A DNA stretch of 40,992 bases from Butyrivibrio sp. XPD2002 (lineage in GTDB: Bacteria; Bacillota; Clostridia; Lachnospirales; Lachnospiraceae), in assembly GCF_000423945.1 (NCBI RefSeq), contig NZ_AUIY01000032.1:1-40992 (forward strand). Reading direction: 5' to 3'. How positions within the stretch are numbered: position 1 is the first letter of the stretch; every line of letters starts with the position of its first letter. Of this stretch, positions 15,912 to 24,415 are shown one piece after another. The translations under genes were made by a program, and so were the position numbers. Under the pieces are notes generated by a model that saw only the letters and a list, made by a program, of their open reading frames with translations, ran no database searches and was not told the origin of the DNA.

Positions 15912-17504
15912 TTAAAATGGGAATTCTAGTCCCAGTTCTTTAAACGATTGTCTGAGTTCATCTGAAGTTTTCCCGATTTCAGCATCTATGGATTTGATTG
16001 AAGCAGTTACGTCAGTAAGGTCGATTTCCTCTTCCTTTTCAGCAGTATCGACATATCTTGGTATATTGAGGTTGTAATCATTAGCCTCAATTTCTTCCAT
16101 TATTGCTTTGTAAGCGAACTTATCCTCATTCTCGCGTTTAACATAGGCATCGATTATGTGCTGTATGTGTGCATCTGACAGCTCGTTCTGATTCTTACCT
16201 TTGATAAAGTCCTTGCTCGCATCAATAAAGAGAATATTGTCAGAATTACCGTTTCTCTTGCTTTTCAGAACAAGAATACATACAGGTATGGAAGTGCCAT
16301 GGAATAAGTTCGCAGGAAGACCGATGACAGCATCGAGTCTGTTAATATTACAGATAAGCCATTTTCTTATATCTTCCTCAGCTCCTCCTCTGAAAAGTAC
16401 ACCATGAGGGAGAAGAACGGCTACACGGCCATCCTCGTCCTCCATGTGGTATACCATGTGCTGAAGGAAGGCAAAGTCTGCATGTGACTTGGGAGCGAGC
16501 TTGTTTACACCTGAATATCTGGGATCATCAAGGTATTCGGATTTTGCATCCCATTTTAAGCTATATGGTGGATTGCATACCTGTACAGTAAGTTTCAAAT
16601 CTTCCCCGTACAGATCATTTGTAAGGGTATCACCCTTATAGATATCAAAGTTCTGGTAATCGACTCCATGCATTAGCATATTCATGCGAGCCAGGTTGTA
16701 TGTTGTCGGATTGTTTTCCTGTCCGTAGAAGTGACCGACTCTTCCTGTTGTAAGGTGCTTTTTTACATCAAGGAGCATGGAGCCTGAACCACATGTACAA
16801 TCACCGACAGTCTTTGCTTCATCAAGACCGATTGCAGCAAGAGTAGCACAAAGTGTACTGGGGCCGACAGGAGTGAAGAATTCGCCGCCCTTCTTTCCGG
16901 CGCCGCTCTGGAACAGTCCGATGAGTATCATGTATGCTGTACCAAGCACATCGAATTCCTGGTCATGGAGATCCATGTCAATCTCACCGATCTTAGCAAT
17001 TACCTTGCCTATCTTATCTGTTCTTTCTGATACAGTATCGCCAAGTCTGGTATCCTGTAATCTCATGTCATCAAACAGTCCGCTGAATGCAGCTTCTGAA
17101 CGATGACCAAGGGTTGAACCGGTAAGCTCATTTACAGCACGTTCGTAATCTTCAACAGAAAACTTGTCCCCGTCGCCCATCGGCTTAATTATCTTGCGAT
17201 TAAGCTCACGGAAAAGATTCTCCGGTCTTATGATGTAGCCAAGATGTTCTATGCTCCATTGTTCTACAATGGGCTTGAAGTCTTCATTCGTAAAAGCTTC
17301 TTCGTAGGTAAGATTGTCTTCTTTAAGAATTTCCTGCATGTACATCTCTGTGCGTTCTGAAAGATAACGATAAAAGATGGTACCAAGGATATAGTTACGG
17401 AATTCGTTAGCATCCATTCCGCCTCTCAGATCATTTGCTATAGCCCATAACTGAGCTGACAGGTCTGCCGCCTGCTGCTGTACTTTGTCAGTATTGATTG
17501 CCAT
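15912..17504 (-). CDS. hsdM: Type I restriction-modification methyltransferase HsdM
   Basis: The 530-residue N6-adenine methyltransferase works with HsdS to modify the host and is a core part of the restriction complex. It has an N-terminal HsdM helical domain (about 10-170), GEFFTP (207-212), an AdoMet-binding motif I DCTCGSGSM (235-243) and the catalytic NPPY (311-314). The ATG shares one base with the hsdR stop (TAATG), indicating coupling in an R-M-S order. Confidence 0.97.
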   Translation of the reverse strand: MAINTDKVQQQAADLSAQLWAIANDLRGGMDANEFRNYILGTIFYRYLSERTEMYMQEILKEDNLTYEEAFTNEDFKPIVEQWSIEHLGYIIRPENLFRELNRKIIKPMGDGDKFSVEDYERAVNELTGSTLGHRSEAAFSGLFDDMRLQDTRLGDTVSERTDKIGKVIAKIGEIDMDLHDQEFDVLGTAYMILIGLFQSGAGKKGGEFFTPVGPSTLCATLAAIGLDEAKTVGDCTCGSGSMLLDVKKHLTTGRVGHFYGQENNPTTYNLARMNMLMHGVDYQNFDIYKGDTLTNDLYGEDLKLTVQVCNPPYSLKWDAKSEYLDDPRYSGVNKLAPKSHADFAFLQHMVYHMEDEDGRVAVLLPHGVLFRGGAEEDIRKWLICNINRLDAVIGLPANLFHGTSIPVCILVLKSKRNGNSDNILFIDASKDFIKGKNQNELSDAHIQHIIDAYVKRENEDKFAYKAIMEEIEANDYNLNIPRYVDTAEKEEEIDLTDVTASIKSIDAEIGKTSDELRQSFKELGLEFPF

Positions 17505-20431
17505 TATTCACCCTCCGCTTTAAACTTTTTATATATAGTCTCAACAAAACTCTTAATATCAGCAGTAATCTTCGTGAGCTTTAGGAGACCAAGATGATAA
17601 TCTGCAAGCCTCTGTCTGATACTCTCATCAGAAATAGAGCCATTAAACATGTATTCTGTCAGTATTCCATTGACTGTTTCGTAGTCAAGGTTGTTATTGA
17701 AAGCAAATTCTTCCATTTCAGCCTGTTGGTATTCCTTTGCAAATTCATCAAATGCCTCCTGAATATCTGCATCCTCAGGAAGGTCATAAAATCTTGTCTT
17801 GATGAAAGCGGTCATGACATCTTTCTTGGCACGAAGAGACTCGTTATCTGAGCGATCTATTTCCCTGAGAACAAGATCAAGATCATTCTTCTTTTCTTCT
17901 TCGGTCTTCTTTTTGTTTGCAGACTTGAGGAGGTTCAGTATATAAACGACATTGATTCTATCTGTCCTCACAAGATCTATATCAAAATCAACATCAACAG
18001 GTACCGGTACCTTGGGATTCGGAGGTATCGTCTGGTCCTTAAAAAATAGATACCAGCTCTTATAACCTTCGTATTCGTCCTCATCAAGAGCCACAGCGAG
18101 ATCAGCCCAATCAAACTTGGAAAATGTCTTTAAGGTAGCAAGTGTTCCTACCAGTGTCCTGAAAGCTATGATGAACATACGGATCTCATCCTCGCTCTTG
18201 AGCTGTCCGGCATCATCTACGGTTTCAGCTACCTTTTTGAGTATCGGCACCTGATCAAGCCACTTCTGCACGTAGAACTCATAACTCTGTAGAAGATACT
18301 CATTTGGATCTCCGTCACCGGAGAACAATCTTAATGCATCGTCCTGCCATTTCTTGATGTTTCTGTAAGTTATGACCTGTCCGAACTGTTTTGTCTTTTT
18401 GTCTACACGGTTTGTTCTGCTATAAGCCTGCACAAGCGTATGCCATACCAGGTTTTTATCAAGATAGAGCGTATTCAGAGGCTTTGCATCGAATCCTGTA
18501 AGCATCATATTAACTACGAGAAGGATATCTACCTGCGGAAGGTTCTTCTGCTTAAGTCGTTTTGAGATATCTTTCCTATAACCGTCGAATCCATCAAGAT
18601 CAAAGGACGTACCAAAGAGCTTGTTATAATCATCCATGCAACGCTGTAAAAGCTCGGAGGAGTGCTCATCTCCCGGTTCGTCCATATCCTCATTCGGCCC
18701 ATAGCTGAATATAGCTGCTACCTTTATCTTGTCATTTTCATCTCTCTGAGAGTTAAGTTCTTTAAAGATGTCGTAGTATTTACCGAGTGTCTTGATAGAA
18801 TCTACCGCAAACAGGGATGTATATATATCCACGCCCTGTGGGTGTACGTGCTGCTCATGATGATCGAAAATATGCTTTGCTATCTTGTTAATACGTTCAT
18901 CATCATGGTACAGATTATCGAGCTCGATATTGTGTCTCTTGCAATACTCAGGGTCATCAAGAGATTCTGCGTCAATTCCCTTGAGTTTGATATTGTGTGC
19001 AAATATCGTGCGCTGATACTCAACAGAGAACCTAAGGACATTGCCATCTGCGATAGCATCCTTGATCATGTATTTATGAAGACAAGACTCTCGTTTAGTC
19101 CCATCGGGTTTAAGGCCAGCATTGAAAAGGTCAGCAGTAGTCATTTTATTAGAGCCTTTATTTGCTTCAAATATAGGAGTACCTGTAAATCCTATATAAT
19201 TAGCTCTTGCAAAATGCCTATCAATATCTGCATGCATCTTCCCAAACTGTGAACGGTGACATTCATCTATGATGAACACAACTTTCTTATCCTTATAGCT
19301 GTCCATCAGCTTTTCATAGCGTTTAGAATTAACAGCATGTGCCATCTTTTGGATAGTGGTTACTATGAGCTTTCTATCTGTCTCTTGCAACTGCTTTACA
19401 AGGACTTTGGTTGAATCAGAATTATCGACACAGTCTTTTTCAAAGCTGTTGTACTCGTCGACTGTCTGATCATCAAGATCTTTCCTGTCTATCAGGAAGA
19501 CAACCTTATCTATCGAAGGCTCGTCTCTCAAGTCTTGAGCAAGTTTGAAGGATGTAAGTGTTTTGCCGGATCCGGTGCAGGCAAACACATATCCGTCCTG
19601 ATTAGCTTCTAATACACGCTTTCTTGCAGCCTTTACAGCATAGATCTGATAAGGACGCATTACCATAAGTACCGGTTCTGCAGTCTTGATGACCATGTAC
19701 TTATCAATCATTTCTGTGATAGCTGCCTTTCTGAAGAATTCAGAAGTAAAATCCTCAAGGGTATTGATTCTGGTATTGTTCTTATCTGTCCAAAAGAAAA
19801 CAAGTGATTTAAGAATAGGATTATACATTCCGCCATCCATCTCATTTTCATTACAGAAATACTTGGTCTGTACGGAATTAGATACGACAAATATCTGAAG
19901 ATATCTGAATATCCCTCTAAAAGAAAACTTCCTATATCTGTTAATCTGGTTGATTGCCTCGTTAATCTCAACACCGGGACGCTTTAATTCGATTTGAACA
20001 AGGGGAAGGCCGTTGATAAGAACCGTAACGTCGTAGCGGTTTTTGTAACGGACATCATCTTTATGGGCCGGATCCATAGTGATCTGGTGAGACACCTGAT
20101 AAATATTCCTGTCTGTATCAAAGCTGAAGAAGTCAAGATAAACGGTTTTACCGTTATCAAGCGGTAGTACGAACTTATCCCTTAGGATCTTCGCAGATTC
20201 GTACACGCTCTTATTATCAATATAGTTAAGAACTCTGCTGAATTCACTATCAGAAAGTTCTGATGTTCCTTTCTCGGCAGAAATCTTTTTCTCGTTAAAG
20301 ATTTCAAGCTGTTTCTTGAAATTGGATAACACCGCATCATAGTCTTTGAGGTCAAGATATTCGTATCCTATGGATTCAAGACGCTCAATAAACTTAATTT
20401 CTACCTCGTATTCCGACTGAACCTTTGGCAT
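17504..20431 (-). CDS. hsdR: Type I restriction endonuclease subunit HsdR
   Basis: The 975-residue translocase/nuclease has an N-terminal PD-(D/E)xK domain with D134 in RYDVTVLINGLPLVQ and E148-L-K150 in IELKRPG. Superfamily 2 helicase motifs follow: Walker A ACTGSGKT (about 284-291), DECHRSQFG (389-397), GFTGTP, and the VQAYSRTNR motif VI region. The intact catalytic residues suggest a working restriction enzyme. It is the first gene of the operon (R-M-S). GGGGGC precedes the ATG. Confidence 0.97.
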   Translation of the reverse strand: MPKVQSEYEVEIKFIERLESIGYEYLDLKDYDAVLSNFKKQLEIFNEKKISAEKGTSELSDSEFSRVLNYIDNKSVYESAKILRDKFVLPLDNGKTVYLDFFSFDTDRNIYQVSHQITMDPAHKDDVRYKNRYDVTVLINGLPLVQIELKRPGVEINEAINQINRYRKFSFRGIFRYLQIFVVSNSVQTKYFCNENEMDGGMYNPILKSLVFFWTDKNNTRINTLEDFTSEFFRKAAITEMIDKYMVIKTAEPVLMVMRPYQIYAVKAARKRVLEANQDGYVFACTGSGKTLTSFKLAQDLRDEPSIDKVVFLIDRKDLDDQTVDEYNSFEKDCVDNSDSTKVLVKQLQETDRKLIVTTIQKMAHAVNSKRYEKLMDSYKDKKVVFIIDECHRSQFGKMHADIDRHFARANYIGFTGTPIFEANKGSNKMTTADLFNAGLKPDGTKRESCLHKYMIKDAIADGNVLRFSVEYQRTIFAHNIKLKGIDAESLDDPEYCKRHNIELDNLYHDDERINKIAKHIFDHHEQHVHPQGVDIYTSLFAVDSIKTLGKYYDIFKELNSQRDENDKIKVAAIFSYGPNEDMDEPGDEHSSELLQRCMDDYNKLFGTSFDLDGFDGYRKDISKRLKQKNLPQVDILLVVNMMLTGFDAKPLNTLYLDKNLVWHTLVQAYSRTNRVDKKTKQFGQVITYRNIKKWQDDALRLFSGDGDPNEYLLQSYEFYVQKWLDQVPILKKVAETVDDAGQLKSEDEIRMFIIAFRTLVGTLATLKTFSKFDWADLAVALDEDEYEGYKSWYLFFKDQTIPPNPKVPVPVDVDFDIDLVRTDRINVVYILNLLKSANKKKTEEEKKNDLDLVLREIDRSDNESLRAKKDVMTAFIKTRFYDLPEDADIQEAFDEFAKEYQQAEMEEFAFNNNLDYETVNGILTEYMFNGSISDESIRQRLADYHLGLLKLTKITADIKSFVETIYKKFKAEGE

Positions 20432-20871
20432 GTTTTAGCCCCCATTTTGTAAAATTGAATTTGTGCAATAATAGTTGCAATATGTAAATGTAATTATACA
20501 CCCTGTTTTTACAATTTTGAGCATCAAATAATTATTAAATTATTGTAAAGCCAGGGTACACACTGACTTTACATTTAAGCATATGATATAAGAATATCAG
20601 AAGACACTAACGTTCAGTTTCGAACCAACAAAATAACAGATTTTCAAAGCTTAAAAGTTTTGATCCTTCATAATATGATGTCTGATTCCCATTAAAAAGA
20701 TGAAATCAAAAATGTGATTATTCACCTTTAAACCGCATTTTCAACTTCATCTTTATCTAACAAAACTTATTATCTACTTACGATTCATGTAAATACTTCA
20801 TATAATCAGCATTTACAGATCTGATTATTCGTCCCGAAGACATCATTTTAATCACGCTTTTATCAATGAGC
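20432..20871. other. Intergenic region upstream of hsdR
   Basis: No gene that I can support. It should contain the hsdR promoter on the minus strand: a TATAAT box is at 20493-20498, but no good -35 box is seen. A weak hairpin, ATAATCAG/CTGATTAT at 20802-20828, lies 44 bases past the end of the Uma2-like gene and lacks a T-run, so I do not call it a terminator. Confidence 0.4.
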
Positions 20872-21414
20872 TCATGTTATTTGTTCAAATGGGTTTATCA
20901 TCAGGTCTTCACACACTGCTATATTAATAGTTTGACTGTATGATTGTGGAATATAGTCCTCTGACGCCAAATACCTATTTATAACCATGTTCTGCATATC
21001 CACAATCCAATATTCTTGAACTCCTATTTTTTTATACGTTTCTAATTTGATTGTATAATCATTTTCTCTACTACTATCCGTCGCTATTTCAGCAACAAAA
21101 AGTGGAACACCATGGATTCCTTCAGTATCAACATATTTTTCATCATCAATCAACATAACATCAGGAAGAAATAAAAGGCTATCATCATTACAGAGTTCAT
21201 TTACATAAAGGGCAACACTTTTAGAAAAAACTCGCCATGGAATTCCATTTGTTTTAATATAAGCTTTCAAAGCATAAACGATTTCATTAATAACAATATT
21301 GCTCTCACAACTATCATTCTCTTTAATGAATATCTTTCCTTTAATGAGTTCTATATTCTCTTCATAGCATTCTATGTCTTTTACTGAATACTTTTTTGAA
21401 ATGTCCATAAGCAA
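20872..21414 (-). CDS. Uma2 family (DUF820) putative restriction-like endonuclease
   Basis: The 180-residue protein matches the Uma2 pattern: IKGKIFIKENDS near the N terminus, LPDVMLIDDEKY with the core Asp, then FVAEIATDSSRENDYTIKLETYKKIGVQEYWIVD, which has the Glu core and the family's YWIVD signature. The fold is PD-(D/E)xK; functions are mostly unknown, with links to mobile DNA. Start: TTG 21414 has AAGG 8 bases upstream; ATG 21408 is an alternative. It stands alone on the minus strand between hsdR and the DUF1871-like pair. Confidence 0.85.
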   Translation of the reverse strand: MLMDISKKYSVKDIECYEENIELIKGKIFIKENDSCESNIVINEIVYALKAYIKTNGIPWRVFSKSVALYVNELCNDDSLLFLPDVMLIDDEKYVDTEGIHGVPLFVAEIATDSSRENDYTIKLETYKKIGVQEYWIVDMQNMVINRYLASEDYIPQSYSQTINIAVCEDLMINPFEQIT

Positions 21415-21466
21415 TCTGATTACCTTCGTAATACTTCACCATTGTGGTCAACCGCAAGCATAATAA

Positions 21467-21625
21467 TTATTTGTCAGTTATTCGAATATCATACATTTCT
21501 TTTAAACTTAATGTCTTATATTCTTCACGATGTATTATAGCCCATAGCATGAATTTCTTGTCTTCTTCATCTAGACCTCTATAATAGTATATGAATTCGA
21601 GCCCTTCATCATTTAAAATGTTCAT
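21467..21625 (-). CDS. Small 52-residue protein coupled to the DUF1871-like gene
   Basis: An ATG at 21623-21625 overlaps the TGA of the preceding gene in an ATGA arrangement, with GGAGGAG 6 bases upstream. The 52-codon frame begins MNILNDEGLEFIYYYRGLDE, is rich in charged residues (DEEDKKFM, HREEYK) and ends at TAA 21467. No family was recognised. The ribosome site and overlap make it a likely real gene despite its size, perhaps the partner of the upstream protein. Confidence 0.65.
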   Translation of the reverse strand: MNILNDEGLEFIYYYRGLDEEDKKFMLWAIIHREEYKTLSLKEMYDIRITDK

Positions 21626-21903
21626 TTTGTGCTCCTCCTTTTTATTTCAGAATAAATTTTTTCTGAACATTCTTTATAGCTATATACTCGCGTATGACCT
21701 CCAAACTCACGATTCCAAACATCAGCAATCACTTTTTCTATCTCTTCAACACTGCTTGAAGCATTTATCTTTTCGCAAATTTCCCTGCTTTCACTATCAT
21801 ATTCATCTATTGGCGCACCTGCTTTTAACAAAAGACAAGCATCTATTTCATCAATCATCTTCTTTACAATGCAAAAAATAATATCTTTCTCATTATTATC
21901 CAT
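21622..21903 (-). CDS. DUF1871-like small protein
   Basis: The 93-residue protein contains KAGAPIDEYDSESREICEKI and EEIEKVIADVWNREFG, which fits DUF1871 (pattern remembered as ..GAP.DEYDSE....I). Members of DUF1871-like families are sometimes found as immunity proteins near toxins, but no toxin is next to it here. AGGAAT precedes the ATG. It overlaps the following 52-codon gene. Confidence 0.65.
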   Translation of the reverse strand: MDNNEKDIIFCIVKKMIDEIDACLLLKAGAPIDEYDSESREICEKINASSSVEEIEKVIADVWNREFGGHTRVYSYKECSEKIYSEIKRRSTK

Positions 21904-22068
21904 GATTATTCCTATCTTTTAATCAAAGCTTAATATACTTTTTTTAGATTATGGTTCATTTCCTTACCCCTTTCAAGGTTACTCTTTATGACAATTTTGT
22001 CTATATAAGATACTCTTTTTGAACAATATAATTATCTTACAAATATCATTCTCTTATGGAGGTCTCTG

Positions 22069-22617
22069 ATGCTTGCTATTTCAGAATTTGCTCTTTTAAA
22101 CGAAAATTGCGATGAAGAATTGTTAGAACGCATAAAATCCGATTTCGGAAAAGAGGAACTTGAAAATGGTATGTACTATGAAGTTGTACTACAAGATAAC
22201 CGATTTGCTTGTGCTTATACAGACAATGAAATGAAAAATATAATTTCTACATGTATTAAAATAATAAAAGAACTGATTAATATTCATGATTCCGGTTATT
22301 CTAGAGAAAATTTTGATCAAACCAGCAACGCAAATAATGATGAAGAAAACCTTCTAAAGCCTATATTTTCCGTATATCTCGAGATACAAACACCAGTTTT
22401 ACGTGCACTAATTGATGAATTGGCCGGCTACACTCGGACAGGCGGTGCATACTTTATGCTTATATCTGCACCATGCTTAATTAGCACTATTTATGGGGTA
22501 TTTGATGTAATGCTTAATGATTATGATGACAAAGACATCTGGTTCTCGTGCTTATACTTCTTAATACGTGGTGCAATGAAAATGAATTCTCAATCTCTTT
22601 CTTCAAAAAATGAATAG
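22069..22617 (+). CDS. Uncharacterised 182-residue protein
   Basis: I do not recognise a family. The protein is acidic, with an N-terminal FALLNENCDEELLERIK, a central EIQTPVLRALIDELAGYTRTGGAY, and a C-terminal hydrophobic region FMLISAPCLISTIYGVF and CLYFLIRGA that could pack against a membrane or be a helical core. GGAGGTCTCTG directly precedes the ATG, so it is expressed. It is divergent from the DUF1871-like gene (165-base shared promoter region) and convergent with the small XRE regulator. Confidence 0.6.
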   Translation: MLAISEFALLNENCDEELLERIKSDFGKEELENGMYYEVVLQDNRFACAYTDNEMKNIISTCIKIIKELINIHDSGYSRENFDQTSNANNDEENLLKPIFSVYLEIQTPVLRALIDELAGYTRTGGAYFMLISAPCLISTIYGVFDVMLNDYDDKDIWFSCLYFLIRGAMKMNSQSLSSKNE

Positions 22618-22618
22618 T

Positions 22619-22667
22619 CAAAAAATATCCCAGAATATATTCGCTTTTGCTCATATATCTGGGATAT
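22619..22667 (-). terminator. Terminator of the small XRE regulator, overlapping its last codons
   Basis: An inverted repeat of ATATCCCAGA (22626-22635) and TCTGGGATAT (about 22657-22666) is followed on the minus strand by TTTTTTG. One arm lies within the last codons of the regulator (RYIPDI), so the hairpin and the stop codon are packed together. It also follows the stop of the convergent gene by a few bases. Confidence 0.75.
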
Positions 22668-22854
22668 ATCTTATTACATCAGGAATATCGCAATCTATTT
22701 TATTGCAAATATCATTGATTGTCTTTAATGTAACACTTTCATTCTTTCTCAACGCATCTAATGTCCCGGTGCTAAATCCATATTCTTTTATCAGTCTATA
22801 CTGTGAAATATTCTTTTCTTTGATAGTTTCCCAAAAGGGGTCAAATGTAATCAC
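22651..22854 (-). CDS. XRE/Cro-family small transcriptional regulator
   Basis: The 67-residue single-domain HTH protein has SQYRLIKEYGFSTGTLDALR as helix-turn-helix, then NESVTLKTINDICNKIDCDI, the typical pattern of small Cro/CI-like regulators in mobile elements. It is divergent from a second HTH gene at 23001, with two palindromes between them, suggesting mutual or self control. Confidence 0.88.
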   Translation of the reverse strand: MITFDPFWETIKEKNISQYRLIKEYGFSTGTLDALRKNESVTLKTINDICNKIDCDIPDVIRYIPDI

Positions 22855-22906
22855 GCCACATCTCCTCTAAGAAATAGATTAGTATGGCATTTTTTAATTT
22901 GCTATT

Positions 22907-22951
22907 GCCGAATATTCGGCTATACTCATTAATTGGCGACATTATTGTCGC
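22907..22951. promoter_or_regulatory. Two palindromes between divergent XRE regulators (candidate operators)
   Basis: GCCGAATATTCGGC (22907-22920) is a perfect 14-base palindrome, immediately followed by a TATACT box (22921-22926). GCGACA (22936-22941) and TGTCGC (22946-22951) form a second dyad. Both lie in the 146-base gap between the two HTH genes. Confidence 0.6.
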
Positions 22952-23000
22952 TACAAATAACTTTTTATCGGTATTACAATAATTTATGGAGGAGAATACT

Positions 23001-23210
23001 ATGGAAAATCAGATAAAAGAATTGCGACAGAGCCGCGGAATATCGCAACAGAAATGTGCTGATGACCTAGGTATATCTATGCGCACTCTCCAGAGATATG
23101 AAAAAGGTGAGACAGAAAACTTATCTTTTTTTATAAAGCTCGCTAACTATTTTAACGTTGATCTAGAGGTGCTATTGACCATCTCTAACGGAGGGGAAGA
23201 AGATGAGTAG
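23001..23210 (+). CDS. XRE-family transcriptional regulator
   Basis: The 69-residue protein MENQIKELRQSRGISQQKCA has a classical HTH: GISQQKCADDLGISMRTLQRYEKGE. It matches the lambda-repressor-like fold. The ATG at 23001 is chosen because GGAGG sits 8 bases before it, and the upstream in-frame ATG (22986) contains that ribosome site. Its last codons overlap the start of the next gene by 8 bases. Confidence 0.88.
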   Translation: MENQIKELRQSRGISQQKCADDLGISMRTLQRYEKGETENLSFFIKLANYFNVDLEVLLTISNGGEEDE

Positions 23211-23706
23211 GCAAAATGAATTATTTGGAAAAAAATGTCGCGATAGACTTACAGGATTTGTAGGGGTCTGTACTGAACGTGTTATATGGCTTTTTGGATG
23301 CGACAAATATGCTTTAAGACAAATAGCCGATGACAGCAGAGAATATAAAACCCTGCCACGAGTATTTAATGAACAGTCCTTAGAGGTTCTTGAAAGCATA
23401 GTTGAAATCGATCCCAACATGGATGACATGTGTAACCAAAAAAAGTTCTTCGGAAAGCTATGCCAGGATAAAATAACTGGATTCAAAGGAATCTGCACCG
23501 GAAGAACAACATATCTATATGGTTCTGACATGTATTGTCTTACACCAAAATCCAAGAAAAAAAATATTGCCCGCCACTCGGAATGGTTTGACGAAGGCAG
23601 ACTTGAAATAATAGGAGATGGAATTCCTGTAGATGATGTAAATGCTGAGAAACCTGGAGGTATGGATTCATATCCAGATCTTTCTTTAACATATGCTCCA
23701 CTATAA
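23203..23706 (+). CDS. Protein with two tandem copies of a ~65-residue domain
   Basis: The two halves are clearly related: FGKKCRDRLTGFVGVCTER...LFGCDKYAL (residues 8 to about 38) and FGKLCQDKITGFKGICTGR...LYGSDMYCL (about 83-113). Each unit carries a DxxTGFxGxCT core. The pattern resembles proteins of phages and integrative elements whose function is unknown. It is translated from an overlap with the upstream HTH regulator, so it is either controlled by it or its partner. A terminator follows. Confidence 0.7.
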   Translation: MSRQNELFGKKCRDRLTGFVGVCTERVIWLFGCDKYALRQIADDSREYKTLPRVFNEQSLEVLESIVEIDPNMDDMCNQKKFFGKLCQDKITGFKGICTGRTTYLYGSDMYCLTPKSKKKNIARHSEWFDEGRLEIIGDGIPVDDVNAEKPGGMDSYPDLSLTYAPL

Positions 23707-23721
23707 TTAGCTATAAAATAT

Positions 23722-23750
23722 AAGAGAGGCCTTTTTTGCCTCTCTTTTTT
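23722..23750 (+). terminator. Rho-independent terminator
   Basis: AAGAGAGGC (23722-23730) pairs with GCCTCTCTT (23738-23746), followed by TTTT. It ends the HTH-duplicated-domain operon. Confidence 0.9.
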
Positions 23751-23768
23751 GAAAAATGAGGATTGCAT

Positions 23769-24377
23769 ATGAAATATGGATACATACGAGTAAGCTCTAA
23801 AAATCAAAAAACTGATGGCAATAGTTTGGAGGCTCAATTAGAAGCAGTCAAGAAGGCTGGAGCTGAAAAAGTTTGTATTGAGACTTATACAGGATCAAAA
23901 ATAGATAGACCTGAACTATCAAAACTTATTGATTCTGCCAATAAAGGCGATACCATTATTGTTACAAAAATGGATAGATTTGCAAGAACAGTTTCCCAAG
24001 CAACTGAAACCATAACCAATTTAATAGATGAAGGTATTATTGTACATGTATTAAACCTTGGTGTTCTCGATAATTCCTCCATGAGTGTTTTAGTACGAAA
24101 TCTTCTTCTATCATTCGCTCAATTCGAAAGAGATCTGATAATTGAACGCACTCAGGAGGGACGGGCAATTGCTCGGTTAAAGCCAGGTTATAAGGAGGGG
24201 CGTCCCAAAAAATATAATCCTCAACAAATCACTCTCGCTTTAGAGTTGCTAAAAAATCATTCTTATAACCAAGTGTCATTAATGACAGGAATAAGTGTAA
24301 GTACCCTTTCAAGAGCAAAGAGAAAAACTGAAGATTTACAATCTGATAAACCGGAAAGTAATGTTATATGTCTCTAA
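23769..24377 (+). CDS. Serine recombinase (resolvase family)
   Basis: A second small serine recombinase, 202 residues starting MKYGYIRVSSKNQ, with S9 as nucleophile. Further motifs are TKMDRFARTVSQA, LLLSFAQFERDLIIERTQEG and a C-terminal HTH, NQVSLMTGISVSTLSRAKRK. GAGGA lies before ATG 23769. It differs in sequence from the recombinase at 13269-13883, so it is not a recent duplicate. Its target sites are unknown. Confidence 0.93.
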   Translation: MKYGYIRVSSKNQKTDGNSLEAQLEAVKKAGAEKVCIETYTGSKIDRPELSKLIDSANKGDTIIVTKMDRFARTVSQATETITNLIDEGIIVHVLNLGVLDNSSMSVLVRNLLLSFAQFERDLIIERTQEGRAIARLKPGYKEGRPKKYNPQQITLALELLKNHSYNQVSLMTGISVSTLSRAKRKTEDLQSDKPESNVICL

Positions 24378-24415
24378 CCGAATAAGTCCAACTGCTCTCA
24401 CTCAAGGAGAACTTA

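Noticed and set aside
18662..19252. 196-codon plus-strand frame
   Set aside because: It is antisense to hsdR, whose helicase and nuclease motifs are intact.
20802..20828. Terminator after the Uma2-like gene
   Set aside because: The 8-bp hairpin is AT-rich and not followed by a T-run on the minus strand.
23172..23837. 221-codon minus-strand frame
   Set aside because: It is antisense to the duplicated-domain protein and crosses the terminator and the recombinase start.
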